A stretch of 64,000 nt of DNA, taken from positions 1 to 64,000 of the forward strand of contig JAIELK010000015.1 of the NCBI GenBank assembly GCA_019753175.1. Reading direction: 5' to 3'. Position numbers and translations under genes: made by a program. The notes beneath the pieces were generated by a model. It was not told the DNA's origin, did no database searches, and was given only the letters and a program-made list of their open reading frames with translations. Source of the stretch: Hyphomonadaceae bacterium (GTDB lineage Bacteria; Pseudomonadota; Alphaproteobacteria; Caulobacterales; Aquidulcibacteraceae). Shown piece by piece: positions 49,953-58,977 of the stretch (position 1 is the stretch's first letter; every line of letters begins with the position of its first letter).

Positions 49953-50555
49953 ATGAGAAAGCTAGGGGTGGCCGCGATGGCGGCTGCGGCAGCGCTTGCC
50001 TTTGCGGCGCCTGCGCAAGCCGGTGTTCTGGACAACTTCCAGTTCAAACTCGGTGTGTCGGGTGTGCTCCCGGATGAGGAAGGGGACCCGATCCCGGTCG
50101 AGATATCCGACGAGTGGGTGCCGTCATTGCAGATCGAGTATTTCTTCACCGACAACATCTCAGCTGAGCTGCTGTGCTGCGTCGCTACACATGAGGTGAC
50201 AGCCGCCAACGGCGCGGTCGATCTGGGCGAGGTCACTCACTTCCCACCGACGGTCACACTCAAGTATCGCTGGACGGACTTCGGCCAGTTCCAGCCGTAC
50301 CTGGGCGCCGGACTGAACTACACCGCGTTCATCGATAGCGAGCCGCCGGCTGGCCTTAGCGTCGACTACGAAGAGTCGTTCGGAGGCGCCTTGCAGGCGG
50401 GCTTCGACTATCGCCTCGACGATCACTGGGCGCTGAACGTTGATGTGCGCCGGATCTGGATCACCACGGACGTGTCGATCAATGGCGGGGCGATCACCGA
50501 CGAGGTCGACATCAATCCGTTCGTCGTCTCGGCGTCGGTAGGCTATCGCTTCTAA
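49953..50555 (+). CDS. ompW: OmpW family outer membrane protein
   Basis: The 200-residue protein has a signal peptide (MRKLGVAAMAAAAALAFAAP, cleavage after AQA) and an eight-stranded barrel pattern: FQFKLGVSGVLPDEEG, SLQIEYFFTDNISAELLCC, LGEVTHFPPTVTLKYRW, FQPYLGAGLNYTAF and the terminal Phe of VGYRF needed for BAM insertion. OmpW proteins take up small hydrophobic compounds. The ATG at 49953 follows aagggg; the frame is open upstream to 49908 without a better start. A strong terminator follows. Confidence 0.93.
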   Translation: MRKLGVAAMAAAAALAFAAPAQAGVLDNFQFKLGVSGVLPDEEGDPIPVEISDEWVPSLQIEYFFTDNISAELLCCVATHEVTAANGAVDLGEVTHFPPTVTLKYRWTDFGQFQPYLGAGLNYTAFIDSEPPAGLSVDYEESFGGALQAGFDYRLDDHWALNVDVRRIWITTDVSINGGAITDEVDINPFVVSASVGYRF

Positions 50556-50574
50556 CCGAAGCGGGCCGGGGCAG

Positions 50575-50608
50575 GACGCGCCGCCATGAGGCGGCGCGTC
50601 TTTTCTTG
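50575..50608 (+). terminator. strong rho-independent terminator after ompW
   Basis: An 11-bp GC-rich stem (GACGCGCCGCC/GGCGGCGCGTC) with loop ATGA is followed directly by TTTTCTTG. It lies between ompW and the convergent DUF885 gene. Confidence 0.92.
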
Positions 50609-52495
50609 TCAGCGTCGGCGTTGCTCCCGCTCAGTGAGCCGGCGTTGTTCGGGTATCCACTCTCGTACAAGCGGTTCGAGCATGTTGATCGGCACTTCGC
50701 CGTTCAGCAGCATCACGCTGTGGAATCCGCGCAGATCGAAGTCCGGTCCGAGTTCGTTGCGCGCGACCTCACGCACGCGTTCGATCTCGCGCCTCCCGAG
50801 TTCATAGCCGCAGGCTTGGCCGGGCCAGACGACATAGCGGTCGACTTCAGAGATCACCACGCCGGGCGCGTCGCCGGTCACTTGCAGCATGTAGTCGATG
50901 GCTTGTTGGCGGCTCCATCCCTTTGCGTGCAGACCGGTATCGACGACAAGCCGAGCCGCACGCCACATTTGCCAGCGCAAATACCCGATACGACCGACGG
51001 GATCGTTGTCAAAAAAGCCGACTTCATCGGCGATTTGTTCGGCATAGAGGCCCCAGCCCTCGGCATAAGCGTTGAACGCCATCAGGCGTCGCAGCAGCGG
51101 TGCGTCGGGCAGTTCCTGCGCCAACGCCACCTGGAAGTGATGACCAGGCGCTGCCTCATGGAAATCCTGCGTGGGCAGATCGATGCGCGTCATTTCCCCG
51201 ACATCGCGCAAATTGATGTAGTAGACGCCCGGCGTTGCGCCATCGATCGATGGCGGCGAATAGTACGCCCCCGGCTGGGTCGCTTCCGCAAACGCGGGCA
51301 CCGGTCGCACGTCCAGCGGCGCGCGCGGCAGCCGCGCAAACCATTGCGGCGCGCGCTGCATCACCAGTGCGACGCGCGCGCGGACGTCCGCCAGCAGTTG
51401 CGCACGGCCTTCCTCGCTGTCAGCGTACCGGTAGCGCACGTCTGCGGTCATCCGCGCAAGGCGGACGCCGACTGGCCCTTCCGTCAAGCCGACGCGCCGC
51501 AAGGCGATGTCGAGTTCGTTCGAGAGCGTCGCCACGCGCGCAAGTCCGATGTCATGGATTTGCGCGGCTGTGAGCGGCGTCGTGGTTTCGAGGCGCAGCA
51601 CGGCGGCGTAGAATTCAGCGCCTTGGGGCAATCGGCTGACCGATGGGTCGTCGGTTGCGTTCGCGCGCTCGCTTCGCAGAAATGCCGCCGCACGCTGGTG
51701 CGCCGGAATGATGCGGTCGCGCACAATGATCTCGGCGCGTGCTAAGAAGCTCAGATTCTGCCGCTCGATCGTCGCGCGCGCTCCCGCGTCCGCGGCGCCC
51801 GCGGCGAGGTTCTCAAGCTTGCGGCGGAAGCTGGTGACATAAGGTTGCGCCATCGTCGGCTCGCGAACGATTGCATCAAGCAGCGACAGCGTTGCATCAA
51901 TGATAAAGAGCGGGGGGCGTACGCCAGCGGTCGCGTCTGTGCGCGCCCGGTTGGTCTCAGCGTCCAGCGCGACGGCGACCTGCTCCAGTCGGCGCAGGTA
52001 TGCCTCCGCGTCCGCCGTCGTCGTCACAGCATGCCGTTCATCGAGGAAGCTCGGCAGCGTTATGAACGCGCTGTCGAGTTGGTTGAGAACATACGGCTTG
52101 ACGCCGCCGAGCTGAGTGAAGTCGCCGTATTGGAAACGAGCAGCATTTGCAGCGTTTTCGAACTGGGCGCGAACAACGGCGTAGTTTAGCCGATCGGCCT
52201 CGTCGAGGTGCTCAGGATCCAGGCCGCGTAATTCCACCAAACGGCGAAGCGCGGCGCTTCTGCGAGCGTCAACGGCGAGCGCAGTGCGGTCGTCCAAGCG
52301 GTCGCCATAGGGTCCGCCGGCAAGATCTTCCGGTACGCCCGTCTGCGCGGCGAGTTCGGGGCTGTCCTGAAGGATTTCGCGCGCCCAGTCGGCCAGCTTC
52401 CCTTCGTAGGCCGTCAGCGGCGGGGCCTGGCCGGGGCCGCACGCCGCGACGATCAGCGTCAGAAACAGGGTCGCAACCCACCTGTTTGGCAGCAT
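50609..52495 (-). CDS. DUF885 family lipoprotein (putative zinc carboxypeptidase-like)
   Basis: The 628-residue protein has a lipoprotein signal (VATLFLTLIVAACGPGQ, lipobox Cys) and a DUF885 domain with FHEAAPGHHFQ and AYAEGWGLYAEQ, which carry the HExxxGHH-type zinc ligands and glutamate seen in this M32-like peptidase group. It probably acts in the periplasm or at the outer membrane on short peptides. The ATG at 52495 follows aggggtgcgagg; the frame is open upstream to 52606 but that part lacks homology. It is divergent from sapC. Confidence 0.88.
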   Translation of the reverse strand: MLPNRWVATLFLTLIVAACGPGQAPPLTAYEGKLADWAREILQDSPELAAQTGVPEDLAGGPYGDRLDDRTALAVDARRSAALRRLVELRGLDPEHLDEADRLNYAVVRAQFENAANAARFQYGDFTQLGGVKPYVLNQLDSAFITLPSFLDERHAVTTTADAEAYLRRLEQVAVALDAETNRARTDATAGVRPPLFIIDATLSLLDAIVREPTMAQPYVTSFRRKLENLAAGAADAGARATIERQNLSFLARAEIIVRDRIIPAHQRAAAFLRSERANATDDPSVSRLPQGAEFYAAVLRLETTTPLTAAQIHDIGLARVATLSNELDIALRRVGLTEGPVGVRLARMTADVRYRYADSEEGRAQLLADVRARVALVMQRAPQWFARLPRAPLDVRPVPAFAEATQPGAYYSPPSIDGATPGVYYINLRDVGEMTRIDLPTQDFHEAAPGHHFQVALAQELPDAPLLRRLMAFNAYAEGWGLYAEQIADEVGFFDNDPVGRIGYLRWQMWRAARLVVDTGLHAKGWSRQQAIDYMLQVTGDAPGVVISEVDRYVVWPGQACGYELGRREIERVREVARNELGPDFDLRGFHSVMLLNGEVPINMLEPLVREWIPEQRRLTEREQRRR

Positions 52496-52650
52496 CCTCG
52501 CACCCCTGTCTGCTTCCGCTTCGACCGTCGCATAGCATGCGCCGCCGCCCAGGAAAGCGCCCGAACCGCAAATGATGCGCGCTCTCCTGTTGCGGAAGGC
52601 GGGCATTCGTGGTTGGAAGCGCCAAGTGTGGTGAACCTGCGGAGAGACCC

Positions 52651-53457
52651 ATGACCACCGCTCAGGGCGGCCAGCAGACGCTGGGAAGAATTCTCTTTTA
52701 CAGTCAGCTTGAGCCGCTGTCGTACGAAAAGCACGGAACGCTGGGCGTGAGCCAAGTGCAGAATCCGTTTTCGTTCCTGTCCGAGACCCATCTGGTCCCG
52801 CTGACGGTCGACGAATTCGGTCTGGCGGCAGTCTGCTACCCGATCATTTTCGACACCCAAACCAAGACACCGCTCGCCGTGATGGGCTTGCGCCCAGGCA
52901 TGAACGTGTTTTTGGGCAATGATGGTTCGCTAGATCCAGAAGTGTATCTGCCCGCGTTTGCGCGCCGCTACCCATTCCTACCCGTCATCGCCGGCGGCAA
53001 GCCCGAGGGACAGCAGTCGCAGGACGGCGATCGCGTGTTGGTGTGCATCGATCGCGCCGCGAAGATGTTGTCGTCAACCCCGGAGCTTCCGTTCTTCGAA
53101 GGCGACAAGCCCTCGCGCTACACGCAGGAAGCGATCCAATTCTGCCGCGAGTTCGACGTGCTGGGTCGACGTACTCAGGAGTTTGTGAAGCTGATGGAGC
53201 AGCACAACCTCTTCGAGCTGACGCCGCTTGCGCTGCCGCGCGCGAAGTCGGATGGCACCCCTGACGAGCCGATGAAGATTGGCGAATATCTGCGGATTTC
53301 CGAGCAGAAGCTGAACGCATTGCCGAAGGAGACTTTCCTTGAGCTGCGCGATCGCGGCGTCAGCGCGGTGATGCACGCCCACCTGCTTTCGCTTGGTCTT
53401 TGGCCCAAGATCTTGAGCCGTGCGGCGCGCATTCAGGCCGCGACCCCGCTGGCCTGA
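52651..53457 (+). CDS. SapC family protein
   Basis: The 268-residue protein matches SapC-like proteins: FYSQLEPLSYEKHGTLGVSQ, NPFSFLSETHLVPLTVDEFGLAAVCYPIIF, VFLGNDGSLDPEVYLPAFARRYPF and the Asp/Glu-rich centre. SapC was named beside S-layer genes in Campylobacter and is frequent in Caulobacterales and sphingomonads next to outer-membrane receptors or tryptophan halogenases; its function is unresolved. The ATG at 52651 follows ggagaga. A DsbD-like gene starts 5 bases after its stop. Confidence 0.88.
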   Translation: MTTAQGGQQTLGRILFYSQLEPLSYEKHGTLGVSQVQNPFSFLSETHLVPLTVDEFGLAAVCYPIIFDTQTKTPLAVMGLRPGMNVFLGNDGSLDPEVYLPAFARRYPFLPVIAGGKPEGQQSQDGDRVLVCIDRAAKMLSSTPELPFFEGDKPSRYTQEAIQFCREFDVLGRRTQEFVKLMEQHNLFELTPLALPRAKSDGTPDEPMKIGEYLRISEQKLNALPKETFLELRDRGVSAVMHAHLLSLGLWPKILSRAARIQAATPLA

Positions 53458-53461
53458 ACAA

Positions 53462-55660
53462 ATGACTCAGGCGCAACGGCGCCCATTGTCCATACGTAGT
53501 GCATCAAGCCGCGCCTGTGATGGGCGCGGCTTGAGAGCGTTTGGCCGGTCGGTGTCGAGGTGGTTTTCCCCGGTTCTGTTGGCGCTTGCCGCGATCATGG
53601 CCACCGCTGCGGCGGAGCCTGTGCGCACAGCAAACGTCGAAGCGGAGTTGCACGCGTCTCGCTCGGCGATCGCGCCCGGCGAACGCTTCACCGTCGTGTT
53701 GCGTCAGAGCATCCGCGAACACTGGCACACCTACTGGCGTAATCCGGGCGATAGCGGCGAGCCTACCGAACTCACGTGGCGCCTGCCCGCAGGCGCCCAG
53801 GCGGGTCCAATCCAGTGGCCGACGCCCGAAGCAATCCCGTTCGCGACGCTCGTGAACTTCGGTTATTCCGGCGAAGTCCTATTCCCGGTCGAGATCACAG
53901 CGCCGGCCAGTTTGCGCGCTGGCGAAACGCTCACTCTAACCGCCGACGCCTTTTGGCTGGTCTGCTCCGACATCTGCATTCCTGAAGAGGCGACGCTCAC
54001 GCTCTCCGTGCCGGTGGCGGCGCAGGGGCGCGATGATCCCGAGTGGGCGGGGCGCATTGCCGCTGCCGTGGAAGCGCTTCCGCGCCGGCAAGCAGGCGTC
54101 GACGCGCGCATCAGCGGCGGCGAGCCCGCGCGTCTCAGTGTTGCGCTTCGGGATGCTGGCCTGATCCGCAATCCGCGGTTCTTCGCGCACGATCGTGATG
54201 TCATGCAAGCCGCGGCGCCGCAGCGGGCCCGCGTCGGCGACGCCGGAGTGAGCTTCACTCTGACCCCGGGTGTGGCCAATAACTTGGGCGAAGCGGCGCT
54301 CGTCGGCGTCGTGGCTTATGAGATCGAGAGTAACGGCGATTGGGTGCGGCGCGGGGTTGAGATCGAGGCTGCGCCGGGCGAGCCGATAGCGGGCGCCGAC
54401 ACGCGCGTGGCGCCGCTATCCGACGACTATCCGCTGGCCGAGCTTGAAGGCGGCGCGTCGCGTCAAGCAGCGCCGATGGACATGGGCGCGCTGATCATTG
54501 CCGCCCTTCTGGCTTTTCTCGGCGGCCTCATCCTCAATGTCATGCCGTGCGTGTTGCCCGTGCTGTCGGTGAAAGCCCTGGCGTTCGCGGGTGGTGCGCA
54601 TGAAGGCGAAGCGCGCGCCCACGGCCTGGCTTACTTCGCAGGCGTAATGGCGACGTTCCTGGGGCTTGCGGTCATGTTGATCGCTCTGCGCAGTGCGGGC
54701 GAGGCGGTCGGCTGGGGCTTCCAGTTGCAGGCGCCGTGGGTGACGTCGGCGCTGGCGCTGCTCTTCTTTGTCATCGGCCTCAATCTCCTGGGTGTCTTCA
54801 GTGTCGGCGGCGCCGTGCAGGACACCGGACACGGCCTAGTCTCGGGCGGCGGCGTCGGCGGGGCGTTCTTTACTGGTGCTCTCGCGGTGGTCGCCGCAAC
54901 GCCGTGCACGGCGCCGTTCATGGCCGGTGCGATCGGGGTCGCGGTAACCCAATCGCCCGTGAGCGCGCTTGCGATCTTCACCGCGCTCGGTCTCGGCTTC
55001 GCACTGCCGCTGACCGCGCTTCATTTCGCGCCGGCGCTGCGGCGCCGAATCCCGAAGCCTGGCCCGTGGATGGACCGCGCGAAGCAAGTGCTCGCGTTTC
55101 CAATGTTCGCGACAGCGATCTGGCTTGTGTGGGTGTTGGCGGAGCAGGTGGGCCCGAACGGTGCATTGGCGGTGCTGAGCGTTGCCGCCGCGCTTGCATT
55201 TGTGCTGTTCGTTGGGCGCTGGGGCCGCGCATGGCTCGCAGCGGGGCTGCTTGCGCTCGCCGCCACGGCGATGTTGGCGTGGCGTCCGCTATTCGGTGTC
55301 GAAGCGCAAACTGTGCTCACAGCGGCGCCTTGGAGCCCGGCGCGCGTGGCCGAGCTGCGCGCCGAGGGGCGGCCGATCTTTGTGAACTTCACCGCTGCTT
55401 GGTGCGTGACCTGCAAGGTGAACGAAGCGACGTCGCTGATGCAGCCAGCGGTGGCGCGCGCGTTCGCCGACGCAAACGTCGCTTATCTCGTCGGCGACTG
55501 GACGAACAGGAACGACGAAATCGCCGCGGCGCTGGCTGAGCACGGGCGCGCCGGCGTACCGCTCTACCTATATTACCCTCCAGGCGGCGAAGCGCAGGTT
55601 CTGCCGCAAATGTTGAGCCAAGACTTTATCCTAGAGACTGTGGAAGGAGACGCCCCATGA
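53462..55660 (+). CDS. DsbD/ScsB-like thiol:disulfide interchange protein
   Basis: The 732-residue protein has a hydrophobic N-terminus (SPVLLALAAIMA), a DsbD-N-like domain with CSDIC (Cys168, Cys172), an eight-helix DsbD membrane domain with the redox pair in VMPCVLPVLSVKAL (Cys363) and TPCTAPFMAG (Cys482), and a C-terminal thioredoxin domain with AAWCVTCK (Cys648, Cys651). It moves electrons from cytoplasmic thioredoxin to periplasmic partners. The domain order and length fit ScsB-like proteins. The start at 53462 lacks a clear ribosome site and may be read by coupling to sapC. It overlaps the next gene by 4 bases. Confidence 0.92.
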   Translation: MTQAQRRPLSIRSASSRACDGRGLRAFGRSVSRWFSPVLLALAAIMATAAAEPVRTANVEAELHASRSAIAPGERFTVVLRQSIREHWHTYWRNPGDSGEPTELTWRLPAGAQAGPIQWPTPEAIPFATLVNFGYSGEVLFPVEITAPASLRAGETLTLTADAFWLVCSDICIPEEATLTLSVPVAAQGRDDPEWAGRIAAAVEALPRRQAGVDARISGGEPARLSVALRDAGLIRNPRFFAHDRDVMQAAAPQRARVGDAGVSFTLTPGVANNLGEAALVGVVAYEIESNGDWVRRGVEIEAAPGEPIAGADTRVAPLSDDYPLAELEGGASRQAAPMDMGALIIAALLAFLGGLILNVMPCVLPVLSVKALAFAGGAHEGEARAHGLAYFAGVMATFLGLAVMLIALRSAGEAVGWGFQLQAPWVTSALALLFFVIGLNLLGVFSVGGAVQDTGHGLVSGGGVGGAFFTGALAVVAATPCTAPFMAGAIGVAVTQSPVSALAIFTALGLGFALPLTALHFAPALRRRIPKPGPWMDRAKQVLAFPMFATAIWLVWVLAEQVGPNGALAVLSVAAALAFVLFVGRWGRAWLAAGLLALAATAMLAWRPLFGVEAQTVLTAAPWSPARVAELRAEGRPIFVNFTAAWCVTCKVNEATSLMQPAVARAFADANVAYLVGDWTNRNDEIAAALAEHGRAGVPLYLYYPPGGEAQVLPQMLSQDFILETVEGDAP

Positions 55661-56313
55661 TGCTGAGACCGGGATCGCGCCGGAATCTTTTGCTAGGTGG
55701 CGCGGCGCTTGCCGCCGCCGCGGTCGGCGGCGCTGCGTTTCTGACCATGAATAATGGTGTCGCGGTTGCGTCCGTCGCCACCGGCGCAGCGGCGCCTGGG
55801 TTCTCGGTGCAGGACGCGGACAGCCGCACGCGCACGTTGGCGGAGTTTGCGGGCCGCACAGTGGTGCTCGAATGGACCAACAGCGGCTGCCCTTACGTGC
55901 GCAAACACTATGACGCCGGCAACATGCAGGCGCTCCAACGCGAAGCGACGGCGCAGGGTGTCGTCTGGCTGCAGGTGATTTCTTCAGCGCGCGGCGAGCA
56001 GGGTTATCTCGACGGCGCCGGTGCACGCGCGCGCGTTCAGACCGATAACGCCGCGCCAACGGCGACACTTCTGGATTCGAGCGGGATCATGGGGCGCGCC
56101 TATGGTGCGCGCACAACGCCGCACATGTTCATCATCGGTGGTGACGGGCGCGTCCTCTACCAGGGGGCGATCGACGATCGTCCCTCGGCGCGCCCAGCTT
56201 CGCTCGAAGGCGCAAACAATTATGTACGCGCCGCCTTGACCGACATCGCCGCTGGACGGCCGGTGCAGACAGCGGAAACCACGCCATACGGCTGTAGCGT
56301 CAAGTACGGGTAA
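55657..56313 (+). CDS. Tat-exported redoxin-like protein
   Basis: The 218-residue protein starts with a twin-arginine-type signal (GSRRNLLLGGAAL) and a redoxin/AhpC-like domain: APGFSVQDADSRTRTLAEF, VVLEWTNSGCPYVRKHY with a single Cys78 and no second Cys of a CxxC, and TTPHMFIIGGDGRVLYQGAIDD. A second Cys213 lies near the C-terminus (YGCSVKYG). The pattern resembles 1-Cys/2-Cys peroxiredoxin-like proteins. It overlaps the DsbD-like gene by 4 bases, so its oxidised form is probably recycled by it. Its end overlaps the convergent HAD gene by 14 bases. Confidence 0.88.
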   Translation: MMLRPGSRRNLLLGGAALAAAAVGGAAFLTMNNGVAVASVATGAAAPGFSVQDADSRTRTLAEFAGRTVVLEWTNSGCPYVRKHYDAGNMQALQREATAQGVVWLQVISSARGEQGYLDGAGARARVQTDNAAPTATLLDSSGIMGRAYGARTTPHMFIIGGDGRVLYQGAIDDRPSARPASLEGANNYVRAALTDIAAGRPVQTAETTPYGCSVKYG

Positions 56314-56986
56314 GCAGCGCGACGACGTCGTGCAGTGATGCAGCGAGACGCGCCTTAGCGCGCATTTCCTCGTCCGGCTGCAACAGGTCGGGAATCATCA
56401 CCACCATGCAGCCGGCGTCATGCGCTGAGCGCACGCCGGCATGCGAATCCTCCAAGACCAGTACATCCTTGGTATTGGCGCCGAGGGCGTAGCTCGCCCG
56501 CACATAAGGCTCTGGATCGGGCTTGCCGTTGACCACGTCCTCGCGCGAGACGATGGCGGCAAAACGCGGATGGAGCTGATGCGCGGTGAAATGCCGCTCG
56601 ACCCAAGGGCGGTAGGAGGATGTGGCGAGCCCAATCGGCGCAGCCATGCGCCGCAGCGCGTCCATTAGCTCCAATGCGCCGGGCTTGAGTGGCGCTGCGC
56701 GATCGCCGATATGGCCGCGCGCCGCTTCGCGGAAATCGTCGACTGGGAAGTCGTCGCCATAGAATTTGCGCAGGGAGACGTTGTTTGCGTCACGGTGCAT
56801 GCCGACGAGTTCGAGGAACTGCGCGTCGCTCATGGCAATCCCGAAATTGGCGCAGGCGGCAAAATAGGCGTCCCGCACCAGCGCTTCGGAATCGATCAAG
56901 GTGCCGTCGAGATCGAACACAACTGCCCGTGGCGGGCGAGGAAGACTCACGTCAGGACTCCAGGCGTCTCCGGAGCTTGCGCGCAT
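56300..56986 (-). CDS. HAD family phosphatase (beta-phosphoglucomutase/GPP-like)
   Basis: The 228-residue protein has the HAD motifs in order: VVFDLDGTLIDS, ATSSYRPW, KPDPEPYV and VLEDSHAGVRSAHDAG. A helical cap of the C1 type separates the first two. This group includes sugar phosphatases and phosphoglucomutases; the substrate is not evident. The start ATG at 56986 has a weak ribosome site and a GTG at 56950 is possible. It is followed on the same strand by nothing closely linked; serB lies 46 bases upstream. Confidence 0.88.
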   Translation of the reverse strand: MRASSGDAWSPDVSLPRPPRAVVFDLDGTLIDSEALVRDAYFAACANFGIAMSDAQFLELVGMHRDANNVSLRKFYGDDFPVDDFREAARGHIGDRAAPLKPGALELMDALRRMAAPIGLATSSYRPWVERHFTAHQLHPRFAAIVSREDVVNGKPDPEPYVRASYALGANTKDVLVLEDSHAGVRSAHDAGCMVVMIPDLLQPDEEMRAKARLAASLHDVVALLTRT

Positions 56987-57032
56987 GCTGCAACAAGCAA
57001 TATCGCGCTGTGCGCCAGCTTAGAAAACGCAG

Positions 57033-57926
57033 TCATGAAACCAGCTCCGTTTTCCTGTAGCCCTGGAAGAACAGCGCAGTCGCGAGCGAGGTGTGGTCAA
57101 TGCGCGCGTGCGCTTCGCTTGCGACGATGGGTTTGGCGCGGTAGGCGACGCCAAGGCCGGCAGCCTTGATCATGGCGAGGTCGTTAGCGCCGTCGCCGAT
57201 CGCGAGCGCGTCGTCCGGCGTTACGCCCAGTGCCAGCGCTTCGCGGTTAAGTGAATCGAGCTTTGCTTCGCGGCCAAGTATTGGCTCCTGCACAAGTCCC
57301 GTGAGCGCCTCGCCATCGTCGAGCAGGACGTTGGCGTGATCGTCGTGGAAGCCGGCGGCGGCGGCGACTCGCGCCGTAAAAAACGTAAACCCGCCAGAGA
57401 CCAGCACGCAGCGAGCGCCACTGGCGGCCATTGTCCGCACCAAGGTCGCCGCGCCTGGGTTGAGGCGGACGCGTTCGTCATAGGTGCGCTGCAGCGCGTT
57501 GAGCGCCAGGCCCTTTAGTTTCGCAACCCGCTCGCGCAGCGCTGGCTCGAACGCGATTTCGCCACGCATGGCGCGCTCGGTGATGGCGGCGATCTCAGCC
57601 TTGATGCCCGCGAAGTCCGCAAGTTCGTCCAGGCACTCGACATTGATGATGGTGGAATCCATGTCGGCGACGAGCAAACGCTTGCGCCGATTCTCCATCG
57701 GCACGAGCGCCCAGTCCACCGGCAGATCCCGCACCGCGTGCGCCGCCTCCTCACACAGCTCGTCGTCAACGCGCTCATATGCCCATTCAGCGCACTCCCA
57801 TCCGCTCAGTACGTCCGGGGGCGGCAGCTTGCGCGCGAGCGCCACGCGCCCGAGCATGAGCAAGGCCTCGCGGTAGGCGGGCTTATCGTCACTGGGCGCG
57901 ACAAAGACGAGGGCATGCGGCGTCAT
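57033..57926 (-). CDS. serB: phosphoserine phosphatase
   Basis: The 297-residue protein has the SerB catalytic core: VADMDSTIINVECLDELAD (Asp88, Asp90), VLVSGGFTFFTARVA and IGDGANDLAMIKAAGLGVAY, with an N-terminal regulatory-like region (about 1-80) as in longer SerB proteins. It catalyses the last step of serine synthesis. Its start is divergent from miaA with 45 bases between. Confidence 0.95.
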   Translation of the reverse strand: MTPHALVFVAPSDDKPAYREALLMLGRVALARKLPPPDVLSGWECAEWAYERVDDELCEEAAHAVRDLPVDWALVPMENRRKRLLVADMDSTIINVECLDELADFAGIKAEIAAITERAMRGEIAFEPALRERVAKLKGLALNALQRTYDERVRLNPGAATLVRTMAASGARCVLVSGGFTFFTARVAAAAGFHDDHANVLLDDGEALTGLVQEPILGREAKLDSLNREALALGVTPDDALAIGDGANDLAMIKAAGLGVAYRAKPIVASEAHARIDHTSLATALFFQGYRKTELVS

Positions 57927-57971
57927 GGCTGGACTAGGGGAGAGCGCGCTTTTGCGCTATTTGCAAGAGCG

Positions 57972-58889
57972 ATGACCCGCACACTCCTTATCATGGGCCC
58001 GACCGCCAGCGGCAAATCGGCGCTGGCGCTCTCCCTTGCCGAGCAGCTTGGCGGCGAGATCGTCAACGCCGATTCCATGCAAGTCTATCGTGACTTTCGG
58101 GTGCTGACCGCACGGCCGACGCCGGAGCAGGAGACGCGTGCGCGGCATTATCTCTACGGCCATGTCCACGGCGGCGAGCGTTATTCGGTGGGGCGCTGGC
58201 TGGACGAGGCGCTGCGGATCATTGCGTCGATCCACGCGCGCGGTAGGACGCCAATCGTGGTCGGCGGCACGGGACTCTACTTCAAGGCGCTGACGCAAGG
58301 CCTCGCAGAGATCCCCGCGCCCGATCCGAATCTCCGCACTGAGCTGCAAGAGCGATTGCTTCAGGAGGGATCGCCCGCACTTCACGCCGAACTCGCCCGC
58401 CGCGATCCTGACACAGCGCAGCGGCTGCAGCCGAACGATGCGCCGCGCGTTTTGCGCGCGCTTGAGGTGCTGGAAACGACGGGCGAGAGCATCAGCGCGC
58501 TACAAGCGAACACCAGGCCTCCGCTTGGCGCCGACCAGTGGGTTGGGTTTGCGTTGACCCCTGATCGCGAGGGGCTTTATCGCGCCATCGGTGCAAGGTT
58601 CGACGCGATGTTGGCTCAAGGCGCGCTGAACGAGGTGCGCGCGTTCGCGGCGCTCCAGCTCGACCCCTTGCTTCCGGCGATGAAGGCGCATGGCGCGCCG
58701 GCGCTGATGGCGCACTTGCGGGGCGAATTGACCTTGGAAGAAGCGGCCGCGCTCGGGCAACGCGATACGCGCCGCTACGCCAAGCGGCAATTCACCTGGA
58801 TCGCAGGTCAGATGCCGGCTTGGCCGCGCCTGCAGGCGAGCGACCTCAACCAGCGCATTGAGGCCATCACCGAGTCCCTGGCGAAGTAG
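57972..58889 (+). CDS. miaA: tRNA dimethylallyltransferase
   Basis: The 305-residue protein has the MiaA signatures: LIMGPTASGKSALALSLAE (P-loop), ADSMQVYRDFRVLTARPT, VVGGTGLYFKALTQG and RDTRRYAKRQFTW. It transfers an isopentenyl group to A37 of tRNAs. The ATG at 57972 is the first codon of the conserved region; the frame is open further upstream but antisense to serB. Confidence 0.95.
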   Translation: MTRTLLIMGPTASGKSALALSLAEQLGGEIVNADSMQVYRDFRVLTARPTPEQETRARHYLYGHVHGGERYSVGRWLDEALRIIASIHARGRTPIVVGGTGLYFKALTQGLAEIPAPDPNLRTELQERLLQEGSPALHAELARRDPDTAQRLQPNDAPRVLRALEVLETTGESISALQANTRPPLGADQWVGFALTPDREGLYRAIGARFDAMLAQGALNEVRAFAALQLDPLLPAMKAHGAPALMAHLRGELTLEEAAALGQRDTRRYAKRQFTWIAGQMPAWPRLQASDLNQRIEAITESLAK

Positions 58890-58977
58890 CTGCGGGGACA
58901 GCAGTGGGGCGGGGCGCCGGTCGCACTTCCAGGAGCGCCTCGAAATCACTAGGTTCGTCACCCTGCGGAGGGAGTCG

